Origin: a virus
Reading direction: 5' to 3' (one strand)
IMG/VR virus record: IMGVR_UViG_3300009376_000034
Location: 1 to 41,072 of that record
DNA length: 41,072 nt
Positions within the stretch are counted from its first letter, which is position 1, and the number at the start of each line of letters is the position of its first letter. The notes beneath the pieces were generated by a model that searched no databases, was not told where the DNA came from, and was given only the letters and a program-made list of their open reading frames with translations. Position numbers and translations under genes: made by a program. Positions 35,988 to 41,072 of the stretch are shown piece after piece.

Positions 35988-36137
35988 CTATTGACAGCTT
36001 AAGCATTCGTTTGAATCATCAACGACTACTTCTTTTTCTTTACATTTACAATTGGTGCAAGGACATACTCCATATAAGTCAGAGTGTTCCTTACTAGAAC
36101 AATGACAATTGCAATTGCATGATTCACATTTATTCAT
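35988..36137 (-). CDS. Cys-rich metallothionein-like peptide
   Basis: A 49-aa protein with 11 cysteines and 2 histidines: MNKCESCNCNCHCSSKEHSD, then CPCTNCKCKEKE, and near the end NECLSC. The CxxCxCxCxC, CxCxxCxC and CxxC clusters and the lack of aromatic residues except one Tyr are typical of metallothioneins. Its ATG overlaps the stop of the upstream exported-protein gene by 8 bp, so translation is coupled. No signal peptide, so it is cytoplasmic. Metal binding is inferred. Confidence 0.6.
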   Translation of the reverse strand: MNKCESCNCNCHCSSKEHSDLYGVCPCTNCKCKEKEVVVDDSNECLSCQ

Positions 36138-36552
36138 AGCTTTTCTTTTTCTTATAAGCTGCTTTATGTTTACCTAATATTTTTAAAATTTTCCAATCTC
36201 CATTTTCTTGTATCTCTACTAAGGCATCTACCTTATCACAAGCAAAAACAAATCTTGTACCACCCATTAATTTTCTATGTTCAGGGTCTCTATATTTTAA
36301 TTCTGCTTTTCTTTTTTCTTTAAGACAATGACCCATATTAACTGCGGCTCTATGGTCTACTAGATATTTAGTTCCATCTTCACCCACAGCAAATATACAT
36401 ACTGCAAAAACAATACCTTTTTCAGGAGCTGAAGGACTTAAATCAACTAATCCTTTTTTCTTTGCAACATCTTCAGCTTCGCCTCCGAATGCTACACATA
36501 CCCCAAAGAATAATATTAATAATGTTAATAAAATAATTTTAAATTTACTCAT
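36130..36552 (-). CDS. Exported protein with disulphide-type cysteines
   Basis: A 140-aa protein with a clear signal peptide (SKFKIILLTLLILFFGVCVA, cleavage near AFG-GE). The mature part holds FAVCIFAVGEDG, GHCLKEKRKAE, RFVFACDKVDALVEI and ends KAAYKKKKSYE. The CLKxKRxAE...FxC(D/K)...A.(V/I)E core is shared with the upstream gene product, so they are paralogues. A periplasmic role late in infection is inferred. Confidence 0.6.
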   Translation of the reverse strand: MSKFKIILLTLLILFFGVCVAFGGEAEDVAKKKGLVDLSPSAPEKGIVFAVCIFAVGEDGTKYLVDHRAAVNMGHCLKEKRKAELKYRDPEHRKLMGGTRFVFACDKVDALVEIQENGDWKILKILGKHKAAYKKKKSYE

Positions 36553-36766
36553 CTAACACCTTCAAAATTCTTTTTCCATATTGTGCTTGTTCATCTAATT
36601 CAATTTTAGCTTTAATAATTTTACATTTAAAAACAACTCGTTCAGGATTTAATTCACGAGAAGCTATACGTTTGGACTTAAGACATGAACCTAGGTCAGG
36701 TTTATAAACGTGCTCAATCATAGTTCCATTTAAAAATAATAATAATGCTGTAACTGTTTCTATCAT
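36545..36766 (-). CDS. Small exported or membrane two-Cys protein
   Basis: A 73-aa protein: hydrophobic start (MIETVTALLLFLNGTMIEHV), then GSCLKSKRIASRELNPERVV and FKCKIIKAKIELDE. This CLK.KR.A.R......FKC..(I/V).A.IE pattern is a small family common in marine phages. It overlaps the next gene by 8 bp. Function unknown. Confidence 0.6.
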   Translation of the reverse strand: MIETVTALLLFLNGTMIEHVYKPDLGSCLKSKRIASRELNPERVVFKCKIIKAKIELDEQAQYGKRILKVLDE

Positions 36767-36767
36767 A

Positions 36768-37025
36768 TTAGTAATTATAACTCCCTGTTGTACTGTTTTC
36801 TGATTCTAATTTTTCAAATAATTTTTTATGTTGGTCCATAATTTCTTCATCTGAATCCATCATCTTATCCATTTTATCTTCTAATTTTAAAACTTGTCTC
36901 TCTAATTTATCCACTTTATCTTCATGTACTGCTTGAATTGTAGAGAGTTCAAATGTACGACTAAGACTCCAGCCACCTAGGGCTATGAGCAATCCGACTA
37001 ATAATGTCATTAACTTGTCAGCCAT
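36768..37025 (-). CDS. TM plus coiled-coil protein, i-spanin-like paralogue
   Basis: An 85-aa protein: DKLMTLLVGLLIALGGWSLS anchor, then a heptad coil (AVHEDKVDKLERQVLKLEDK) and an acidic tail. The N-terminal anchor is nearly the same as in the protein at 35701, but the tails differ (acidic here, polylysine there). It overlaps the upstream gene by one base. i-spanin or membrane scaffold. Confidence 0.55.
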   Translation of the reverse strand: MADKLMTLLVGLLIALGGWSLSRTFELSTIQAVHEDKVDKLERQVLKLEDKMDKMMDSDEEIMDQHKKLFEKLESENSTTGSYNY

Positions 37026-37426
37026 TAATGTTGTCCTCCATTTGCAAATGTTCTTTGTTTGTCTTTTAATTTTTCAATATCCGCTAAAACTTTTTCCATA
37101 TCTTTTTGAAGTCTATTTATATTAACTTCATTATGCATCATGTTTGACATAGCATCTTCAATTTTAGTAACCTGTCCTGCCATGTGTTCCACTAACATGA
37201 AAAGCTCTGCTTCCCCTGCTGATGTACCCAACTCACCTCTAGGATATTTAATTCTAAATTCACTATTAGCTTCTAAATCTTTAGCCATTAATTCTAAAGT
37301 TGTGCTATGTTTGTTTAGAGTTTCTTGGATACCAAAAAAAGCATACACCCCTACTGCGACAGCCGAGATAATTCCCAGCAAGTTACGCATAGGCATAGAA
37401 ATTGCAGTCTTGTCTGATATTTTCAT
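37025..37426 (-). CDS. Membrane-anchored coiled-coil protein
   Basis: A 133-aa protein with one TM helix (RNLLGIISAVAVGVYAFFGI, residues about 14-33), then a periplasmic-type part with EFRIKYPRGELGTSAGEAEL and a long coil (EVNINRLQKDMEKVLADIEK). The R(I)K(Y/W)PRGELG block recurs in marine podoviruses. A lysis-related or structural envelope protein is likely. ATGA overlap with the tiny gene upstream. Confidence 0.6.
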   Translation of the reverse strand: MKISDKTAISMPMRNLLGIISAVAVGVYAFFGIQETLNKHSTTLELMAKDLEANSEFRIKYPRGELGTSAGEAELFMLVEHMAGQVTKIEDAMSNMMHNEVNINRLQKDMEKVLADIEKLKDKQRTFANGGQH

Positions 37427-37488
37427 TTATATAAGTCTTTGAATAACCACTCCAAATACTTGTGCCATAGTTTTTTCAACCATTTCAT
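37423..37488 (-). CDS. 21-aa cationic amphipathic peptide
   Basis: Strong SD (GAGGAG, 6 nt before ATG) and an ATGA overlap with the next gene. The peptide is MKWLKKLWHKYLEWLFKDL plus Tyr-Lys: three Trp, Leu/Phe/Tyr on one helical face and six Lys on the other. This is the look of a cationic antimicrobial helix. It lies right after the holin-like gene, so a membrane-disrupting lysis role (like the phage disruptin idea) or a small holin regulator is possible. Confidence 0.6.
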   Translation of the reverse strand: MKWLKKLWHKYLEWLFKDLYK

Positions 37489-37502
37489 AAGTACTCCTCA
37501 TT

Positions 37503-37868
37503 TTATTTTTTTCTATTTTTTAATAAACTCGTAACTGATATTCCATAATTTCCACCGACTACTATAAACACTAAGTAAAGGTAGACTTCAGGAATTTCTT
37601 TTAGTCTGTTAAAATAAAATTCAGTTCTTTGTAATATCATTTCATCACCGAAGTAAGAACCATAAGCTAGTACTCCAAGTGGTGCTAATATAAATGCACC
37701 GAGAATTAAATCTAAAAATAAAGAACCATTTCTTTTAGCTCTTTCATTTCCAGTAGCCATCTCTTGCATAGCTATTGCGTGTGCTCTGTCAGACTTTTCT
37801 TTTCTTCTTGTCATAAAAGTACCGACAGCTTTTGAACCAAGTTTAAATAATATATTGTATGGTATCAT
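37503..37868 (-). CDS. Holin-like membrane protein
   Basis: A 121-aa protein: basic cytoplasmic N-terminus (RRKEKSDRAH), TM1 LFLDLILGAFILAPLGVLAY (residues about 51-70) and TM2 EVYLYLVFIVVGGNYGISVT (about 93-112), ending KNRKK. This matches the 3TM/GTA-type holin family common in alphaproteobacterial phages, with GNYGIS near the end. It would permeabilise the inner membrane. No clear SD before the ATG. Confidence 0.65.
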   Translation of the reverse strand: MIPYNILFKLGSKAVGTFMTRRKEKSDRAHAIAMQEMATGNERAKRNGSLFLDLILGAFILAPLGVLAYGSYFGDEMILQRTEFYFNRLKEIPEVYLYLVFIVVGGNYGISVTSLLKNRKK

Positions 37869-37879
37869 AATAATTTTTC

Positions 37880-37915
37880 ATGGCGGCAGAGCAACTCACA
37901 GGTTGTTACCGCCAT
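37880..37915 (-). other. Hairpin between hsp20 and holin genes
   Basis: ATGGCGG pairs with CCGCCAT (7 bp), and inner AGCAAC with GTTGTT (6 bp with one G-U). It is GC-rich for this genome. No U-run on either strand. It may be an mRNA end or a gate limiting holin expression. Confidence 0.55.
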
Positions 37916-37926
37916 CACAGTAAAGA

Positions 37927-38346
37927 TTACTTAATCTTTATTGTCTTAGGTTTTTTCTCTTCAGGTAAGTCTTGATAGAGTTTGATTTTAAGCATTCCAT
38001 CTTTAAAATCAGCATCTTCTACCTTCATATACTCTGATAGAGTAAACTTCCTTAACACACTTCTAGAAGCAATCCCTTGATGAATCAAGTTATCACTATC
38101 CTTTTGTTCTTTCTTTGCTACAACTGTAAGTATGCCATCTTGCAACTCACACTTGATGTCAGACTTAGAGAACCCAGCTAATGCCATCTCTACCTGATAC
38201 TTACCATCCTTTATCTTTCTGATATTATATGGTGGAAAGTTTGAAGTGTTTATCTTAGAGACCTCATTCAATGAATCAAACATTCTATCAAAACCGATAG
38301 AGAAGTTTTTAAATGGGTCAAAGTTTATTAAATCGTAATGTGTCAT
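37927..38346 (-). CDS. Small heat-shock protein (Hsp20/IbpA-like)
   Basis: A 139-aa protein with DRMFDSLNEV at the start, the alpha-crystallin domain YNIRKIKDGKYQVEMALAGF and SKSDIKCELQDGILTVVAKK, then the GMLKIKLYQDLPEE block and a basic KPKTIKIK end. Phage Hsp20s are frequent in marine phages and are thought to assist folding of virion proteins. SD AAAGGA. It is first in the unit driven by the promoter at 38411. Confidence 0.9.
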   Translation of the reverse strand: MTHYDLINFDPFKNFSIGFDRMFDSLNEVSKINTSNFPPYNIRKIKDGKYQVEMALAGFSKSDIKCELQDGILTVVAKKEQKDSDNLIHQGIASRSVLRKFTLSEYMKVEDADFKDGMLKIKLYQDLPEEKKPKTIKIK

Positions 38347-38410
38347 ATTAATCCTTTCGTTAAGCGATTTAAATTGAGTAACCCCACAATGGGCATTACT
38401 TCATTCCTAT

Positions 38411-38439
38411 ATTATAGTAGGAATTTCTTTACTTGTCAA
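38411..38439 (-). promoter_or_regulatory. Consensus sigma70 promoter of hsp20/lysis block
   Basis: Minus strand TTGACA (38439-38434), 17-bp spacer and TATAAT (38416-38411), 12 of 12; predicted start near 38404. The -35 overlaps the 3' end of the internal virion gene. The leader holds a hairpin (GTAA/TTAC plus CCC/GGG, near 38376-38397). Confidence 0.85.
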
Positions 38440-41072
38440 CAAAGAAGTACTTGAAAAAATCCTTATTTCTTCCAGTTAATTGTTTAAATTCTCCCTGTTC
38501 ATTTGTAAATCCTCTTTCATATTCTTTTTTCATTTTGTTTATATCATTAGAAAAAAGACCTTCTTTAAAATTTTTAAATTTATTTAATCCTACACTACCC
38601 ATATTATATTGAAAATCAATAAGCATTTGTTTTCTGTTTTTATCTAACTTATTATATTTTTCTCCATAATCTGCCTGTAATTGTTCATCTGCTTTTTGTA
38701 AATCTAATAGTAATATATGTTTTGCATTTTCTTTAGTTAAGTTATTTAAGTCATAACCATAAACTTTGTTATCTTTTATTTCTTTATCTGTAAGTTTATG
38801 TCCAAATGCTATTGTATCATTACCACCTTCAATAGATTTATGTATCATTCCATGTTTAAGATTAGGGTTTTCTACTTTTTCTATATATTTTAAAAATTTT
38901 TCTTCAGCATAAATAGGTTTTGCTTCAGGTAAAATTTGTTTTTCTTCTATAGGAGGAGGTACTATTTTATTTTCTACAGCTTTATTTATCTCTGCATCTA
39001 CTCCTGTTGTAGCTATTGTTGCTGCAGCAGCGACACTTGCTAAATCTTTTATATTCATATCTTCCTGTTGGTTTAAGTTTATATCTTCCATAGCAGCAGC
39101 TTCTACTACATCTCCTTTTTTAAATTTCTTTCTAAGAACTAAACCACCTAATTCAAAAGGCATAAGTTCCCCACCTATTGTACCTGAACCTTTTAATTTC
39201 AGAGGTTTTGGAATCTGAAATAAATCCCATAATCTTCTTCTCCAATTAGGAAGTGGTAATAATCTTTCATTAATAATTCTTATAGCTCTGTCGGTATTTC
39301 CATCCCATGCTTGTTTAATAGCTTGTCCAGGTGCTGATATAATTTGAAAAAAGGGAGCAAATAAGTACCATGGTTCTCTAGAACCTGGTCCAATAAATCT
39401 ATTAGCAACTAATTCTGGTAAGAAACCAAACATACCTGAAAGTCTTGCACCCTCTGCCCACCATCTATTATTATTTGCATCATAGTCAGTTACTACTTCA
39501 CCATGTTTTGCTAATTCTCTTAATGATTGAATTCCACTATAAACTGGTAATACTGCTAAAGTTTTAACTAAAGTTTTTGCACTTCCATTTTCTATTCTTT
39601 GTAATATTTTATTTGTTTGTGCAGACTTTGCTTGTGCCCATGATAAAAACTGACCCATTAATCTAACCCATTGATTATTACTTTGAGTAAATAATAATCT
39701 ATTAGATACTTGAGGAATCAATGCGTCTCTATTAGAAGTTATTACACCTGCTTGTTCTATAACTTTTTTATTAGCATTATTTAAAATAGCATCATCAAAA
39801 TTTTTAGCTGCACCTATTTGTAAAGCTTGTCTATTATTTATTCCATAATTATTTTCTAAAAAATATTTAATTCGTTTTGCTCTACCACTATTATCTAATC
39901 CTTTTTTTGTTAATTGATTTAAAGTTTTGGATAAATAAAAAGCATCAGCATTTCCAACATTATAAGCAAATCTTCTAGCATAACCAGTCAACCATTCTAA
40001 TCCTAAAAATTTAAACATTATATTATTAATTTTTTGATTTGGTGTTTGACCCATAAAACTATTACCCATTACTACGTTTTTACTTTCCATTCCAGCAGAT
40101 TTAATTAGACCTTGTTGAATTTCATTACTAATATCATAGTTTAAATTTCTAGCTAAACCTGATTCTTTTTTTCCTCGTAAAGCAGTCTTTCTCCAACCTT
40201 GAACAATTGCTCTAAAGCTACTAGAATTTTGAAAAGGTTGAACTAAATCACCTAAAGATGTTATAGTAACTCTACCTAACATATTAGCATTACCTAATGT
40301 AGCAATAATACCTGCTGCTGATTTTGATGCACCTGTCATAGCTACACCATGTCTATCAAAATATGCATCAATAGTATTAGCTACTAATTTCATTTCTTGA
40401 TTTGCTGCACTTAAAGCTTTATCAGTTTCTAATCCTGATTTTAAATATTTATCTCGTATTTGTTTAAAGAAAGGTTGTAATAATTCTCCATGAGTTCCAA
40501 ACTGTCTAGCAAACGCAATAGATTTTACTGAATCATTTGCAATTCTACTTAATATAAATCTAGCATCATTTACTAAGTATCCTTTTTTTTCTAATACTTC
40601 TTCTACTAATTTATATGGACCTTTTAAAGCTCTTTCTTTAGTAATATGTTCACTAACTGGAGTGATAATAAATTTGTTACCTTCTTTTGAAACACCTGAT
40701 GTAGATTTTGCAAACATTTCTTTTAATACTAAAGCATTAAATACACTATCACCAGAAGTTTTATGTCCATTATAATAATTTAAAGCAGCTTTTTCTGGAT
40801 TTTTATGTCCTAAACTTTTATAAATACCTTCAACAGTTTTTAAGAAAGCTTTTTCATCTCTTTTAATTAAATCAAAATTTAAAACTCTAGGAAAATAATT
40901 ATCTATTTCTTTTTTAGAAAAGAATCCTGCTGAATTATATAAATCTTTAAACTCATCTAGATAAGTTTTAATATTTTTTGATAATTCCTCTACTCTTTTA
41001 GGAGTTTCTTTTGTTATTTGTTTTCCTCTAAGAAGTGAAATAGCTTCAGCTTGTTCAGCAGCAGTATAACCT
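38429..41072 (-). CDS. Internal virion protein with C-terminal lysozyme domain (5' cut)
   Basis: The reading frame stays open to the window edge, so about 880 codons are seen and the start is missing; the Met at 40717 is internal. Most of it is helical, Asn/Lys/Ala-rich and typical of podovirus ejection (internal core) proteins. The last about 150 residues are T4-lysozyme-like (GH24): a Glu in YIEKVEN, then NDTIAFGHKLT, YNKLDKNRKQMLIDFQYNMG and LTGRNKDFFKYF. It probably opens peptidoglycan during DNA entry and may also assist lysis, since no other muramidase is seen. Confidence 0.8.
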   Translation of the reverse strand, partial: GYTAAEQAEAISLLRGKQITKETPKRVEELSKNIKTYLDEFKDLYNSAGFFSKKEIDNYFPRVLNFDLIKRDEKAFLKTVEGIYKSLGHKNPEKAALNYYNGHKTSGDSVFNALVLKEMFAKSTSGVSKEGNKFIITPVSEHITKERALKGPYKLVEEVLEKKGYLVNDARFILSRIANDSVKSIAFARQFGTHGELLQPFFKQIRDKYLKSGLETDKALSAANQEMKLVANTIDAYFDRHGVAMTGASKSAAGIIATLGNANMLGRVTITSLGDLVQPFQNSSSFRAIVQGWRKTALRGKKESGLARNLNYDISNEIQQGLIKSAGMESKNVVMGNSFMGQTPNQKINNIMFKFLGLEWLTGYARRFAYNVGNADAFYLSKTLNQLTKKGLDNSGRAKRIKYFLENNYGINNRQALQIGAAKNFDDAILNNANKKVIEQAGVITSNRDALIPQVSNRLLFTQSNNQWVRLMGQFLSWAQAKSAQTNKILQRIENGSAKTLVKTLAVLPVYSGIQSLRELAKHGEVVTDYDANNNRWWAEGARLSGMFGFLPELVANRFIGPGSREPWYLFAPFFQIISAPGQAIKQAWDGNTDRAIRIINERLLPLPNWRRRLWDLFQIPKPLKLKGSGTIGGELMPFELGGLVLRKKFKKGDVVEAAAMEDINLNQQEDMNIKDLASVAAAATIATTGVDAEINKAVENKIVPPPIEEKQILPEAKPIYAEEKFLKYIEKVENPNLKHGMIHKSIEGGNDTIAFGHKLTDKEIKDNKVYGYDLNNLTKENAKHILLLDLQKADEQLQADYGEKYNKLDKNRKQMLIDFQYNMGSVGLNKFKNFKEGLFSNDINKMKKEYERGFTNEQGEFKQLTGRNKDFFKYFFVDK

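Noticed and set aside
37880-37915. Intrinsic terminator after hsp20
   Set aside because: The stem is strong, but minus-strand sequence after it is GAAAAATTATT, not a U-run.
1-41072. CRISPR array, IS element, integrase, rRNA
   Set aside because: No regularly spaced repeats, transposase or recombinase motifs, or rRNA-like sequence were seen.

Overview
The window is most of a tailed-phage genome, very AT-rich (about 70% A+T by eye). It encodes a terminase, a long P22-sized portal, a scaffold, a major capsid protein, short-tail (podovirus) tubular proteins, a T7-type replication set (gp4-like primase-helicase, DnaQ/PolA polymerase, gp2.5-like SSB, exonuclease), a phage Hsp20, a 2OG-Fe(II) oxygenase and SpeD. 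This mix, the base composition and the many tiny genes suggest a marine podovirus of an AT-rich alphaproteobacterium (a SAR11/Pelagibacter-type host is my guess). No integrase, tRNA gene, CRISPR array or phage RNA polymerase is visible.

Layout. (1) 1-15320, leftward: a truncated LamG-type tail gene, a fibre with Ig-like domains, a main fibre, tail tubes B and A, major capsid, scaffold, a 344-aa virion-associated protein, portal, accessory genes, TerL and TerS. (2) 15321-15948: divergent control region with a consensus rightward sigma70 promoter, three tandem related leftward promoter copies, a GTTC-N7-GTTC LexA-type box and a long leader without genes. (3) 15949-35196, rightward: about 50 mostly tiny early genes (several below 60 aa), then SSB, a probable 83-nt RNA with its own promoter and terminator, primase-helicase, DNA polymerase, PD-(D/E)XK nuclease, SpeD, a SET-domain protein and small genes. 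(4) 35193-41072, leftward: a lysis/envelope block of very small genes (among them a Cys-rich metallothionein-like peptide, a nearly pure lysine peptide and a 21-aa amphipathic helix), a holin-like protein, Hsp20, and a large internal virion protein with a C-terminal T4-lysozyme-like domain cut by the window end.

Both ends lie inside leftward virion genes, so a circular or circularly permuted map would have just two transcription units, diverging near 15.4 kb and converging at 35.19 kb. Transcription looks host-driven: near-consensus sigma70 promoters with exactly 17-bp spacers occur in front of terS, portal, the capsid block, the fibre block, Hsp20/lysis and the SSB/primase junction. Early genes probably take over the host and replicate DNA; late leftward operons build the particle and lyse the cell.

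The most unusual items are the 28.34-28.42 kb RNA/attenuator, the microproteins of the 35.9-37.5 kb block, a family of five covarying 13-nt hairpins that hold the Shine-Dalgarno in the loop (16.4-18.1 kb), and the overlapping SpeD-SET gene pair.
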